DNA of 64,000 bases from Sinomonas cyclohexanicum (GCF_020886775.1 NZ_AP024525.1:2790001-2854000), one strand, 5' to 3'. Numbered from the stretch's first letter, positions 7,526 to 17,577 are shown. Notes: generated by a model not told the origin, from the letters alone. Program-made: numbers and translations.

Positions 7526-10500
7526 CTACTGGCTGGGCGTGGGCGACGCGCTGGCCGTCGGCGACGGGCTGGCCGTCGAGGACCCAGCCGCACCGGACCC
7601 CGATGCGCCCGCACCGGACGCAATCTTCGCCTCAGCGTCCATGGCCCGCTGGACGGCCGCGCTGAGCCGCTGCTGCGCCTCACCGTACGCTGCGAAGTTC
7701 CCGGCCGCGAGGGCCGCCTGGCCGTCCTTGATCGCCTGGCTCGCGTCCTTCAAGGCGGATTGCAGGTCTGCCTGCGCAGTAGGTGCGGCGCCCCCCGTAG
7801 GCGAAGGAGTTGGCGTCGTCGTCGGGGTCTGGCCATTGTTGCCCGAATCACCGGCCTTCGCCCCGGAATTGCCCCCGAAGAGGTCGTCGAGCGCCTGGTC
7901 CAAGGTCGGGGCGAATCCGATCTTGTCGCCGAACGCCACAAGGACGCGCTGGAGGGTGGGGTACGACGTCGCACCGGTCGACTTCACGTAGACGGGCTGC
8001 ACGTACAGCAGGCCTCCGCCCACCGGCAGGGTGAGCAGGTTTTCCGTTGAGCACCTCGGACGCGCCCTGTCTCAGGAGGTTCAACGACTGCGAGACGTTC
8101 GTGTCGGAGTTGAAGGTGTTCTGGACCTGTCCTGGCCCCGGGACGAGTGTGTCGGTGGGTAGCCTGAGGAGCCTGAGCTTGCCGTACTCGGTGCCCTTGA
8201 CGCCCGCCTTGGTCCCGGCGTCGGAGTCCGCTGCGAGGAATCCGTACATGACGTCCCGCGAGGAACCGCCCTCGACCGTCTGCGGGATGAAGCTCGTGGT
8301 CAGCTGGAAGGCCGGCGCCTTCTGGTCCGGCATCTGGAGCGTCAAGTAGTACGGAGGCTGCTTGACTGCGCCCGACTTCACGGTCGGATCATTCGGCACG
8401 CTCCACACGTCATTGTTCTTGTAGAAGTCGCCCGGGTCAGTCACGTGGTACCTGGTCAGGAGCTCGCGCTGGACCTTGAACAGGTCCTCGGGGTAGCGGA
8501 CGTGGCTGATGAGTCCGGCGGACATGTCAGAGATGGGCTTGACGGTGGCGGGGAAGACCTTCTCCCAGGCCCTGAGCAGCGGGTCCTGATCGTCCCACGC
8601 GTACAGCGTGACGGAGCCGTCGTACGCGTCCACGGTGGCCTTGACCGAGTTGCGGATGTAATTGACCGTTGCCTGCGGCAGCTGGGTCGCCCGGCCTGCG
8701 GCCGTCTGCGAGTCCGCGGTGATCTGCTGCAGCTGCTGCTGCTGCGAGTACGGGTAGTACTGGCTCGTCGTGTAGCCGTCCACGATCCACTTGACCCGGC
8801 CGTCGATGACCGCGGGATAGGCGTTCCCGTCGATCGTCAGATAGGGCGCGACCTTCTGCACGCGGTCCCGCGGGTTGCGGTCGTACAGGATCTGCGACTG
8901 CGCGTTCACGCCGTCGGAGAACAGCAGGTCGGTGCTCTGGAACTTCATGGCGTACATGAGCTTGTTGAAGAAGCTGCCCACGTTGGGACCGCCATTGCCG
9001 TCGAACGTGTACTGGGTGTCGCCCGCGCCGCCCTGCGGCTTGTCCTGTTCGCGCGGCTGGCTGCCCGAGGGCGCGCCCACGATCGAGTAGTCCGGGGAGT
9101 ACTCGCCGAAGTAGATCCGGGGCTGGAACGTCGAATCGGTTCCGAGGACTCCGGTGGACGGGATGCCGGACTCCATGAAGACCGGCTTGCCGTCGGTGGT
9201 GGCCGTGTTGCCGTACGCCGCAACGACACCGTAGCCGTGGGTGTAGACGATGTGGTTGTTGTACCAGGACTGCTGGCTTGGGGACAGACCCTGGGAGTTG
9301 AGCTCGCGGACGGCAATGACGGTGTCCTGCGACTTGCCGTCGATCGTGTACCGGTCAACGTTGAGGGACGGCGCGAACTGGTAGTACGGCCGGTACTGCT
9401 CGAGCTGCTGGAACGTCGGCGAGACGAGCGTCGGATCCAGGAGCCGGATGCTCGCGGTGGTCTGCGCGTCCTGTCGCAGCGCGCCCGGCGTTGCCGTCGT
9501 CGTCGCCTTGTAGTCCTGCACCTCGACCTTGTCGAGCCCGTAGGCGGCGCGGGTCGATTGGATGTTCCGCTCGATGTACGGCGTTTCGGCGTTCTGCTCG
9601 GAGGGCCTCACCTGCACCTGCTGGATCACCCACGGGTAGACACCGCCGGCCAGGATCCCCGTGATGACGAGCATCGCGGTGCCGATGAGTGGCAGTCGCC
9701 ACCGGCCGATGACGGCCGCCACGATGAACAGCACCGCGACGATGCCTGCGGCGATGGCCAAGATGGCCTTGGTCGGAATGACCGCGTTGACGTCCGTGAA
9801 CAGAGCGCCCGAGACACGGCCGGACGAGTTGTAGACGGCGCTGTACCGGTCGAGCCAGAAGTTCACGGCGATGAGCAGCAGGAGCACGGCGCCAGAGATC
9901 GCGAGGTGCAGCTGGGCGGCGCGGGCCATGTAGATGCCGCTCTCGCTGATGCGGATCGAGCCATAGAGGTAGTGGGTCAGCAGGCCCGCGATCCCGGCGA
10001 TGACCACGACGCCGAGGAGGAACCCGACGACGGTGCCGAGGAACGGCAGGGTCATCGTGTAGAAGCTGATGTCGAGGTGGAAGAGGGGGTCTTCGATCCC
10101 GAAGGATTCCTGGTTGAAGAAGAGCGCCACCTTCTGCCACTGGCTCGCGGCCGCCGCACCGGCGAACAGGCCGAAGACGATCGGCACGCCTGCCATGACG
10201 ATGCGCCTCATCGGCTCGAGCTGCTCCTGGTACCGGCTCATCGTGTCGTGGCTCGAAGGGTCTGGCGCATACACGGGCCGCACGCGGTAGGCGATGCGCA
10301 TCACCCCGTAGATCGCCCCGCCCATCACGGCGGCGGCGGCGAGGAACACGAGTGTCCGCACGAGGTTCTGCCGCAGGAACACCTCGACAAAGCCAAGCTG
10401 CTGGTACCACAGGATGTCCGTGTACAGCTGGGAGAAGAGCACGAACCCGACCGCGAGCACCGCGACGATGACGAGCGTCGGGATCAGCGCGCCACGGCGG

Positions 10501-10541
10501 CGGCGGAGTGCGGTCGGTCTGCCTTCGGGGCGGGATGTCAC
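7526..10541 (-). pseudogene. UPF0182 family membrane protein, interrupted by a one-base frameshift
   Basis: UPF0182 proteins are about 1000-aa actinobacterial and cyanobacterial membrane proteins of unknown function. The N-terminal third has about seven membrane segments (first: [18 protein letters not shown]). The large outer domain contains conserved segments such as [15 protein letters not shown] and [20 protein letters not shown]. Near codon 833 the frame reads SEVLNGK and then loses similarity. Removing one T from the TTTT run at 8040-8043 (+ strand) restores [20 protein letters not shown] and a normal C-terminus with a Ser/Pro/Thr tail to 7526, giving 1004 aa. The start is GTG 10541 after CGAGG. 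Whether the extra base is real or a sequencing error cannot be decided here. Confidence 0.85.
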
Positions 10542-10726
10542 GGCGTACCTCGTTGCTCTGGCTGGACGGCTCGGCGGCGCACGGAGATGGTCCCGCGCGA
10601 GCGCTGGTCTAAGTCAAGCACGCCCGGGGTGCCGCGACAGTTCCCGCGCCCGGATGGCTTTGAGGTAACAATTCGGAGACGGCCCCGCGAGGCCGGCTCA
10701 ACCCACCGGCGCCCCGCAGGCACGGC

Positions 10727-11809
10727 TCACTTCGAGCACTGCGGCATCGTCGCCGGGTCCTTGCCCTGCGCGTAGCCCTCGACGGCGGAGCGCGCCTCCG
10801 CCAGCGTCGCCACCTTGACCACCGCGAGGCCGTCCGGGACGTGCCCCAGGACCTCGTCGCAGTTGGACGCGGGGGCGAGGAAGAGGGTCGCACCGGCGGC
10901 GCGGGCGCCGTACAGCTTCTGGTCGATCCCGCCAATGGGCCCGACCGCGCCATCGGGGCTGATGGTGCCGGTCCCCGCGACGTGCTTGCCTCCGGTGAGG
11001 TCCCCTGGCGTGAGCTTGTCCACGATTCCGAGGGCGAACATCATGCCCGCGCTGGGGCCGCCCACCCTGTCCAGCTCGACGTGCACCGAGAAGGGAAAGG
11101 TGAACGTGTAGTCGATTCCGATCCCGAGGACCCACCGGCCTTGGCTCTGCGTCGGCGTCACCGTCTCGGTGGTCTGGGAGCCGCCGCGGAGGACCACGAC
11201 GTCCACGGGGGCGCCCTTGCCCGCCGCGAGGGTCTGCTGGACGACCGGGAGCGAGGTGACCTTGGCGCCGGCGACGCTCACAAGCCGGTCGCCGACGCGG
11301 AGCTTGCCGGCGGACGGGGATCCGTCCGCGATCGAGGCGACATTCAGCTGCTGCTCGTACGTGATCCCGAGGTTGCCGAGAGCGGCCGCGACAGACGTCT
11401 GCTCGGAGTCCTGCATGAGGGCCGCGTTCTCATCGGTGACCTGCTGGCGGGTCGTGCCGGGCGGGTACACCGCCCGCAACGGGAGGATCCCCCGCGAGCT
11501 GTCGAACCACGAGCGAGCCAGATCGAGGAGTCCGACATCGCTGTTGGGGCCGCCGTCGACGTAGACGGTGGTCAGGTCGAGCGCCCCCGAGGCCGGGTAC
11601 GAGTCGTGCCCACTGATGCTGATGACGTCCTTGCCGGCGGTCTGGCCCAGAGTGTTGTAGGCGGGCCCGGGCGACTCGACGACGTAGGGCACCGGCACCG
11701 CGACCACGGTCGCGCCGAGCACGAGGGCCGCGAGCCCGGAGATCACCGCGGCGAACCCGCGTCCCGTCTTCCGTGCCTTGTGCACAGGCGCCTCAGCGTC
11801 CACGCTCAC
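10727..11809 (-). CDS. YlbL-type PDZ-domain, Lon-like (S16) serine protease
   Basis: This 360-aa protein has one N-terminal membrane segment (about 18-42), a PDZ-like domain (about 130-215) and a C-terminal Lon/S16 protease domain. The S16 Ser/Lys dyad is visible as Ser253 in DRVGGPSAGM and Lys298 in GPIGGIDQKLYGA. Such proteins (Bacillus YlbL, mycobacterial relatives) are membrane-tethered proteases whose catalytic domain faces outward; the substrates here are unknown. The start GTG 11809 has GGGAG 6 nt upstream. The frame is open further upstream but with no likely coding content. A TAGGCT box at 11868-11873 (minus strand) may be its -10 element. Confidence 0.88.
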   Translation of the reverse strand: MSVDAEAPVHKARKTGRGFAAVISGLAALVLGATVVAVPVPYVVESPGPAYNTLGQTAGKDVISISGHDSYPASGALDLTTVYVDGGPNSDVGLLDLARSWFDSSRGILPLRAVYPPGTTRQQVTDENAALMQDSEQTSVAAALGNLGITYEQQLNVASIADGSPSAGKLRVGDRLVSVAGAKVTSLPVVQQTLAAGKGAPVDVVVLRGGSQTTETVTPTQSQGRWVLGIGIDYTFTFPFSVHVELDRVGGPSAGMMFALGIVDKLTPGDLTGGKHVAGTGTISPDGAVGPIGGIDQKLYGARAAGATLFLAPASNCDEVLGHVPDGLAVVKVATLAEARSAVEGYAQGKDPATMPQCSK

Positions 11810-11988
11810 GCACCACTCCCGTCTGATGTCCTGCCGGATCGCCGTCTCCTGCGAAAGGGCTCTGCCCAGCCTACGGCGCACGGCTGGACGCGTGCTCCAT
11901 GACGGCTGTGCCGACAGCGAAAGCGGCGTTCGACCAGCAGACACGCCCACCGCGCCGCGGTACCGTGAGGATGTCCTTGGAAGCAGCA

Positions 11989-13506
11989 GTGATCGGCGGC
12001 ATGATGACCACACCAGATAAGCCCTCGGGCCACGACGACGAGCCCCAGGACCCGCTGTCCGAGCTCTTCGGACGGCTCATGGGCGGCGCTGGCGCGGAGG
12101 GCTTCGACCCGACCGAGATCGCAAAGGCCGCGGGTCTGCCGAGCGACCCGAATCTCCTGCGTCAGATGTTCGAGCAGGTTCAGGCCATGATGACGTCCAC
12201 GGGCGGAGACGGCCCCGTGAACTGGCAGCTCGCGCACGAGCACGCACGCCGCACGGCCGCCGCCTCGAAGGATCCCTCTGTCTCGGCCACGCAGAATCGC
12301 GAGGTGGACGAGGCCCTGAGGCTGGCGGAGCTGTGGCTGGACAAGGCCACGGAGCTGCCGAGCACGGGGATCATTGGCCGCGGCTGGTCCCGCGCCGAAT
12401 GGATCGAGGCAACGATGGGCACGTGGCGGCGCCTCACGGAGCCCGTTGCGAACAGCATCGCTACGGCGCTCTCCGCCGCGATGAACGAGCAGATGCCTGA
12501 GGAGATGAAGGGCATGCTCGGCGGTGCCTCCTCGATGCTGACCAACATGGGCGGGGCGATCTTCGGGATGCAGCTCGGCGCCGCGATCGGCGCGCTCTCT
12601 GGAGAGGTGGTGAGCTCGTCGGACATCGGTGTGCCCCTCGTCGACCTCGAGATGGCGCTGCTGCCCGCCAACGTCGCCTCGTTCGGCGAAGGGCTCGGAC
12701 TGCCCGAAGGGGACGTCCGCCTGTACCTCGCGGTACGGGAGGCAGCCCATGCGCGCCTGTTCATGCACGTGCCGTGGCTGCGGGCCCACCTCCTCGGCGC
12801 GATCGAGGACTACGCCCGCGGCATCCACATCGACGTGTCCAAGATCGAGGAGCTGGCCCACGGGATCGACCCGAGCAATCCCGAGTCGATCCAGGAGGCC
12901 CTCCAGGGCGGGGTGTTCATGCCGCAGCGCACACCGCAGCAGGACGCCGCGCTGGTCAAGCTCGAGACTGCCCTCGCGCTCGTCGAGGGCTGGGTGGACG
13001 AGCTCACCGCCGCCGCGACGGACGGCGTGCTGCCCTCCGCGGCCGCCCTGCGCGAGGCTGTCCGACGGCGCCGGGCGACTGGCGGCCCCGCCGAGCACGC
13101 GTTCGCCTCGCTCGTGGGGCTCGAGCTCCGCCCCCGCCGGCTGCGGGATGCCGCGACCCTGTGGGCGTCGCTCGCCCAGGAGCGCGGGATCGCCGGCCGC
13201 GACGCGATCTGGAAGCACCCGGATCTGCTCCCGACCGCTGATGACCTCGATGACCCGAAGGGGTTCTCCGCCCGGCGGTCCATGGCCGAGGCGCAGGATT
13301 CCGAGGTGGACCAGGCGCTCGAGAAGCTCCTTGCGGGCGGGTTCGACACCCCTGCTCAGCAGGAGGACACACAGCGGGAGGACACGCAGGGGCACAGCTC
13401 AGCGCGGGACGCGGAGTCCGATGATGCGGGGTCGGATGCGCAGGACACCGACCAGGATGGCGGCACGGACGACGGCGGCACGCCCCCGGGCACGCCGCGC
13501 GCCTGA
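11989..13506 (+). CDS. DUF2342 zinc-dependent metalloprotease-like protein
   Basis: The family is actinobacterial, annotated as zincin-like or F420-biosynthesis-associated hydrolase, without a proven substrate. The 505-aa protein has the family's PLSELFGRLMGG start region, the glycine-rich segment MGGAIFGMQLGAAIGALSGE and the presumed metal-site motif REAAHARLF near residue 250. A charged, disordered tail follows (about 465-505). GTG 11989 was chosen because GGAAG lies 5 nt upstream. ATG at 12001 or 12004 is in frame but has a poorer site. A TACCGT box at 11961 is a candidate -10. It is divergent from the YlbL-type gene and ends at a hairpin. Confidence 0.8.
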   Translation: MIGGMMTTPDKPSGHDDEPQDPLSELFGRLMGGAGAEGFDPTEIAKAAGLPSDPNLLRQMFEQVQAMMTSTGGDGPVNWQLAHEHARRTAAASKDPSVSATQNREVDEALRLAELWLDKATELPSTGIIGRGWSRAEWIEATMGTWRRLTEPVANSIATALSAAMNEQMPEEMKGMLGGASSMLTNMGGAIFGMQLGAAIGALSGEVVSSSDIGVPLVDLEMALLPANVASFGEGLGLPEGDVRLYLAVREAAHARLFMHVPWLRAHLLGAIEDYARGIHIDVSKIEELAHGIDPSNPESIQEALQGGVFMPQRTPQQDAALVKLETALALVEGWVDELTAAATDGVLPSAAALREAVRRRRATGGPAEHAFASLVGLELRPRRLRDAATLWASLAQERGIAGRDAIWKHPDLLPTADDLDDPKGFSARRSMAEAQDSEVDQALEKLLAGGFDTPAQQEDTQREDTQGHSSARDAESDDAGSDAQDTDQDGGTDDGGTPPGTPRA

Positions 13507-13508
13507 GG

Positions 13509-13539
13509 ACTCGGCCGGCCCCACCCGAGCCGGCCGACT
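13509..13539. terminator. Hairpin between two converging genes
   Basis: Arms 13509-13519 and 13529-13539 pair with one mismatch. It sits in the 45-bp gap between the DUF2342 gene and the oppositely oriented 65-aa gene, and can serve both. Confidence 0.55.
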
Positions 13540-13551
13540 CAGACGCTAAGG

Positions 13552-13749
13552 TCAGTCCACGTCCTCGACGATCTCCCCGTAGGGGATCTGGGCGTCGAGG
13601 TGGGCCTGGAGCACGTGCGGATCGATGACGACCCGGACCCCATGCGTCTGCTCGGCGGCAGACTGCAGCAGGATAGGTCGGATCGTGTCCACGAAGAGCT
13701 CGTCGCGGCCCTGGAGGTACTTGACGTAGCTGGCGGGAAGCTCGGTCAT
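13552..13749 (-). CDS. Small conserved-looking protein of unknown function (65 aa)
   Basis: I do not recognise a family. The 65-aa product is acidic (many Asp/Glu in the second half, ending EIVEDVD) and starts MTELPASYVKYLQGRD. It lies 9 nt after the ygjP stop in the same direction. A TAGAAT box (13756-13761) overlaps the ygjP stop and lies exactly 6 nt before the ATG, so it may also have its own leaderless transcript. Codon use matches the neighbours, which argues that it is real. Confidence 0.65.
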   Translation of the reverse strand: MTELPASYVKYLQGRDELFVDTIRPILLQSAAEQTHGVRVVIDPHVLQAHLDAQIPYGEIVEDVD

Positions 13750-13755
13750 GGCGAG

Positions 13756-13761
13756 ATTCTA
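13756..13761 (-). promoter_or_regulatory. -10 box TAGAAT, 6 nt before the 65-aa gene
   Basis: The TANNNT box lies 6 nt before ATG 13749 and uses the TAG stop of ygjP as its first three bases. It suggests a leaderless internal promoter. No clear -35 is seen. Confidence 0.5.
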
Positions 13762-14382
13762 GGCGTCTTCCTCGTCCTCGATAAGCCCCCAGTCAGAACC
13801 GGGCGATCCGGGCTCTACCGGGGTGCGCCGCGATCCGGCGAACGCGACTCCAGCCAGGAAGGCCTTGGCCTCCTCCAAGCGCGGGTAGGCCTCGGCGATC
13901 CGCCAGAACGCGGGCCCATGCCCGGACACGAGCAAGTGGGCCAGCTCATGCACGATCACGTAGTCGACCACCCAATCCGGCATGCCGTGGAGCTCGTGGG
14001 ACAGCCGGATGGTCCGCTCGCTCGGCGTGCACGAGCCCCAGCGCCGCCGCTGGTTCGTCACCCAGCGGATTGAGGACGGGACGGCCTTGCCGCCCAGATA
14101 CCGGCGGGAGAGGTCGAGCGCCCTCGACATGAGGGCCTCGTCGGTGGCAGGCCCTGCGCGACGGGCCGTGTCCTGCTCGAGGCGGGCCACCATGCGCTCG
14201 ACCCAGTGCACCTCCTGGGCGCGGGTGAAGCCCGCAGGGATCGCGACCACCGCCGTATCGCCCTCCCAGAAGGCCGAGACGGTCTTCCGTCGCCGCGCGG
14301 ATCGGCGCACCTCCACCTGGGGCCGCCCTCCGGGCAGTGGCATGGCCCCCTGCCGCGGCGCGGCCTCGTCCTCACGCGTCAC
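13759..14382 (-). CDS. YgjP-like (M48-related) metallopeptidase
   Basis: This 207-aa protein has the YgjP/DUF45 layout: RRWGSCTPSERTIRLSHEL around 113-131, then the zincin helix HELAH at 145-149 with a third ligand His155 in SGHGPAFW. The family is predicted to cut proteins; its role is poorly known. GTG 14382 was chosen for the GGAG site 7 nt upstream; it lies inside the uvrD2 end (11-nt overlap). An ATG at 14343 is an alternative. It is probably translated from the nudC-uvrD2 transcript. Confidence 0.82.
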   Translation of the reverse strand: MTREDEAAPRQGAMPLPGGRPQVEVRRSARRRKTVSAFWEGDTAVVAIPAGFTRAQEVHWVERMVARLEQDTARRAGPATDEALMSRALDLSRRYLGGKAVPSSIRWVTNQRRRWGSCTPSERTIRLSHELHGMPDWVVDYVIVHELAHLLVSGHGPAFWRIAEAYPRLEEAKAFLAGVAFAGSRRTPVEPGSPGSDWGLIEDEEDA

Positions 14383-16498
14383 GGAGCAGCTCCAGGACGG
14401 CCTGGCCGTAGCGTTCGAGCTTGGCGCTCCCGACGCCCGCAACCTGCGCCAGCTCGGCCAGGCTCGAGGGCTTCGCCTCGGCGATCGCGGTCAGGGTCGC
14501 GTCGGTGAAGACGACGAACGCGGGCACATCCGATTCCTTTGCCCGTTCGAGCCGCCACGCCCGGAGGGCCTCGAACGTGGCCTCCTCGTAGCTCGGCGGG
14601 CAGTTCGCGCAGCGGCCGACCTTCCGCTCGGCCCCCGTCGAGAGGATGGCCCCGCACACGCGGCACGTGGTGGGGCCCTTGAGCTCGCGGCGCTTCCGGG
14701 GCGTACCCCCGGAGTGCACCGCGGACGACCCTGCGGGTCGGAGCCCGTCCAGGAACCGCGACGGACGGCGGTGCGCGCGCCCGCCCGGGGTCCGGGAGAG
14801 CGACCACGAGAGGTGCAGGAACTCGCGTGCACGCGTGATGCCCACGTACAGGAGGCGCCGCTCCTCGTCGATCGTCACCGGGGTGTCGGCAAAGGAGATC
14901 GGGACGAGGCCCTCGCTCAGCCCCACGAGGAACACCGCGTCCCACTCAAGCCCCTTGGCTGCGTGCAGGGAGGCCAGGGTGACGCCCTGCACGGCGGGGG
15001 CGTGCTGGGCCGTCGCCCGCTCCTGGAGCTCCGCGACGAACTCGGTGAGGCCGAAGCCCTCACCGCGGGCCGCGGCCAGCTCATCGGCGAGCGCCACGAG
15101 CGCCGCGAGCGACTCCCACCGTTCCCTGGTCGCTCCGCCGCCGGTTGGGGCCGTCTCGGAGTAGCCCAGCGAGGACAGGACGTCGCGCACCCGCTGCGCC
15201 AGGGGCACGCCGTCGTCCGCCACCGCACGCGCGGCGCCGCGCAGCTGCAGCATGCCGTCGCGCACCTCGCGCCGGTTGAAGAACCGCTCGCCGCCCCGCA
15301 GCTGGTATCCGATCCCGGCGGCCGCGAGGGCCTGCTCGAACGCCTGGGACTGGCCGTTCGTACGGAAGAGGACGGCGATGTCCTTCGGCTGGGTGCCGGC
15401 GGCGACAAGGGCTGAGATCCGGCGCGCGACGGCGGCCGCCTCCGCCTCGTCGTCCGAGCATTCGGCGAACTCCGGCTCCGGGCCGTCGGGCCGCTGCGCC
15501 ATGAGGGTCAGCGGCTGGGCCCACCGGGCGTCGGCGGCGGGGCCGGCCGGCCGGCGGGAGGCGAGCAGCTGGTTCGCGAGGCGGACCACCTGCGGGCTCG
15601 AACGGTAGTCGCGGACGAGGCGGATCATCGCGGCGTCCGGATGGTGCTTGCCGAACTCGAGCAGGTGGGCGCTCGTGGCACCGGTGAAGGAGTAGATGGT
15701 CTGGCTCGCGTCGCCGACCACGCAGAGCTCCTCCCTGCCTCCGAGCCAGAGTTCGAGGAGCCTCTGCTGGAGCGGCGACACGTCCTGGTACTCGTCCACC
15801 ACGAAATAGCGGTACTGGTCGCGCACGGTGGCCGCGACCTTCGGGTCCTCCTGGAGGATCCCCACGGTGATGAGCAGCACGTCCTCGAAGTCGATGAGGT
15901 TGCGGTCCACCTTGATATCCTCGTAGGCCTCGAAAAGGCGCGCCACCGTGGTCGGCTGCAGGCCGCCGGGCTCTCCCCTGCCGGTGGCGCCCTCGAGGTA
16001 CGTGGATGGGGTGAGCATCGAGACCTTGGCCCACTCGATCTCCGAGGCGAGGTCGCGGATGGCCGCGCGGTCCACCGTGAGGCGCAGGCGCCTGGCGCCC
16101 TCGGCGATGGCCTGGGCCTTGTGCTCGAGGAGCCCGGGAAGCGCGCCGCCCACGGCCTGGGGCCAGAAGTACTGCAGCTGCCTCAGGGCCGCGGCGTGGA
16201 AGGTGCGGGCCTGCACGCCGCCGACGCCGAGGTCCCTCAGGCGACTGCGCATCTCGGCGGCCGCGCGCGCGGTGAACGTCACGGCCAGCAGCCGCTGCGG
16301 GGAGTAGACACCGGAGTGCACACCATAGGCGATGCGGTGCGTGATGGCGCGCGTCTTGCCCGTCCCGGCACCTGCCAGGACGCACACGGGCCCGTGGAGG
16401 GTGGTCGCGACCTCGCGCTGCTCGTCGTCGAGACCGCCGAGCAGCCGCTCCTCGAGTGTCCCGCCGTCATGGGTGTCCAGGGTGGTCGGCTCGCTCAT
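14372..16498 (-). CDS. uvrD2: UvrD2-type DNA helicase with tetracysteine and HRDC domains
   Basis: This is a 708-aa superfamily I, 3'-5' DNA helicase. It has Walker A AGAGTGKT (about 43-49), DEYQD in motif II, QTIYSFTGA (motif III) and the C-terminal helicase motifs LASLHAAKGLEWDAV and VGITRA. The tetracysteine unit (Cys 612, 615, 630, 633) followed by an HRDC-like domain (about 645-708) is the signature of mycobacterial UvrD2. ATG 16498 overlaps the nudC stop by 4 nt (ATGA). The order nudC-uvrD2 beside adnAB matches mycobacterial gene order as I recall it. Confidence 0.93.
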   Translation of the reverse strand: MSEPTTLDTHDGGTLEERLLGGLDDEQREVATTLHGPVCVLAGAGTGKTRAITHRIAYGVHSGVYSPQRLLAVTFTARAAAEMRSRLRDLGVGGVQARTFHAAALRQLQYFWPQAVGGALPGLLEHKAQAIAEGARRLRLTVDRAAIRDLASEIEWAKVSMLTPSTYLEGATGRGEPGGLQPTTVARLFEAYEDIKVDRNLIDFEDVLLITVGILQEDPKVAATVRDQYRYFVVDEYQDVSPLQQRLLELWLGGREELCVVGDASQTIYSFTGATSAHLLEFGKHHPDAAMIRLVRDYRSSPQVVRLANQLLASRRPAGPAADARWAQPLTLMAQRPDGPEPEFAECSDDEAEAAAVARRISALVAAGTQPKDIAVLFRTNGQSQAFEQALAAAGIGYQLRGGERFFNRREVRDGMLQLRGAARAVADDGVPLAQRVRDVLSSLGYSETAPTGGGATRERWESLAALVALADELAAARGEGFGLTEFVAELQERATAQHAPAVQGVTLASLHAAKGLEWDAVFLVGLSEGLVPISFADTPVTIDEERRLLYVGITRAREFLHLSWSLSRTPGGRAHRRPSRFLDGLRPAGSSAVHSGGTPRKRRELKGPTTCRVCGAILSTGAERKVGRCANCPPSYEEATFEALRAWRLERAKESDVPAFVVFTDATLTAIAEAKPSSLAELAQVAGVGSAKLERYGQAVLELLRDA

Positions 16499-17571
16499 CT
16501 GGCGGCCACCGCGGAGGAGTCGGCGATGCGGCCGCCGTACCAGTGCTCGATGAGGGCACGGGAGATCGAGAGGCTGCTCGGGAGCGCGATCTCCCCCGAT
16601 GCGGCGGCCTCGGCGAGCTCGTCCCGGGTGAACCAGCGCGCGCGCAGCACCTCGGCGCCGTCCGGCTGGGCGACCGTGTCCTCGGTGCGGGCCGTGAAGC
16701 CGAGCATGAGCGACGCCGGGAACGGCCACGGCTGCGATCCGAGGTACTGGCATTCGGCGACCCGGACGCCCACCTCCTCGAGGATCTCGCGGGACACGGC
16801 CTGTTCGAGCGACTCCCCCGGCTCCACGAAGCCGGCGAGCGTCGAGAACATCGTCGAACGCATGCGCGCGCCGGTGGCCAGGAGCAGCCTGTCGTCCGGG
16901 CCGACGACAGTCACGATGATCGCGGGATCCGTGCGGGGGAAGTGCTCCGAGCCGTCCTCGGGGCACACCCGGACCCAGCCGCTCTGGACGACCTCGGTGG
17001 CGGCACCGCACCTCGGGCAGCGCGGATGGGCGGCATGCCAGTTGGCGATCGCCGTCGCCTCGAGCAGGATGCCCGCCTCGACCCCGTCCAGTCCGGGACC
17101 CGACTCGCGGAAACCGGCCCAGTTCGTGTCCTCCGGCAGGAGCCCCGCGCCCTCAGCCGCCGGCTCGGACATGACGGCCGAGACCGGCTCGACCGGCTCG
17201 GGCAGCACCACGAGGACGACGTCGGCACCCGGGTTCGCGTGCGCCGTCGTGCGTTCCTGCGGCAGCCTGCCGAGGTACACGAGGAGGCCCTCGAGCCACG
17301 CAGCGGGAAGGAGGTGGGCCGGGAGGAACGCGAGGTGCCCACCCGTGTGGAGGGCACGGTGCTGCGAGTAGAGGACCGCCAGTGTTCCGGGCTGGCCCAC
17401 CACGGCGCGGAGGAAGTCAGCGTCGGCGCGGTCCGCGGACCTGCGGTCCAGGACCTCGGCGCTGACCGGGAGGATTCGGTCGGCCAGCCGTCCCGCCGCG
17501 GGGCCCGCGCCGTCGAACGCGGCGAACGAGGAGACGGGAGGGTGGACGCGCGGAAGCGGGCCGGAAGTCAT
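16495..17571 (-). CDS. nudC: NAD(H) pyrophosphatase NudC
   Basis: NudC hydrolyses NADH/NAD and can remove NAD caps from RNA. The 358-aa protein shows a zinc-ribbon region (HPRCPRCG ... VRVCPEDGSEHFPR), a complete Nudix box at 247-269 (GFVEPGESLEQ, then REILEEVG) and the NudC-specific SQPWPFPASLM motif just after it. Only three cysteines are visible in the zinc region; Asp or His may supply the fourth ligand. The start ATG 17571 is preceded by a TACGGT box at 6 nt, so the mRNA may be leaderless. It heads the nudC-uvrD2-ygjP unit with 4-nt overlap to uvrD2. Confidence 0.93.
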   Translation of the reverse strand: MTSGPLPRVHPPVSSFAAFDGAGPAAGRLADRILPVSAEVLDRRSADRADADFLRAVVGQPGTLAVLYSQHRALHTGGHLAFLPAHLLPAAWLEGLLVYLGRLPQERTTAHANPGADVVLVVLPEPVEPVSAVMSEPAAEGAGLLPEDTNWAGFRESGPGLDGVEAGILLEATAIANWHAAHPRCPRCGAATEVVQSGWVRVCPEDGSEHFPRTDPAIIVTVVGPDDRLLLATGARMRSTMFSTLAGFVEPGESLEQAVSREILEEVGVRVAECQYLGSQPWPFPASLMLGFTARTEDTVAQPDGAEVLRARWFTRDELAEAAASGEIALPSSLSISRALIEHWYGGRIADSSAVAAR

Positions 17572-17577
17572 ACCTCT

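Noticed and set aside
8040-8043. Programmed ribosomal frameshift in the UPF0182 gene
   Set aside because: The required shift is +1 at an A run with no slippery heptamer, stop codon or structure; mutation or sequencing error is simpler.
8445-10775. Long open frame opposite the UPF0182 gene (776 codons)
   Set aside because: Shadow frame with His/Arg/Asp-rich content; the minus strand has clear conserved UPF0182 segments and membrane helices.
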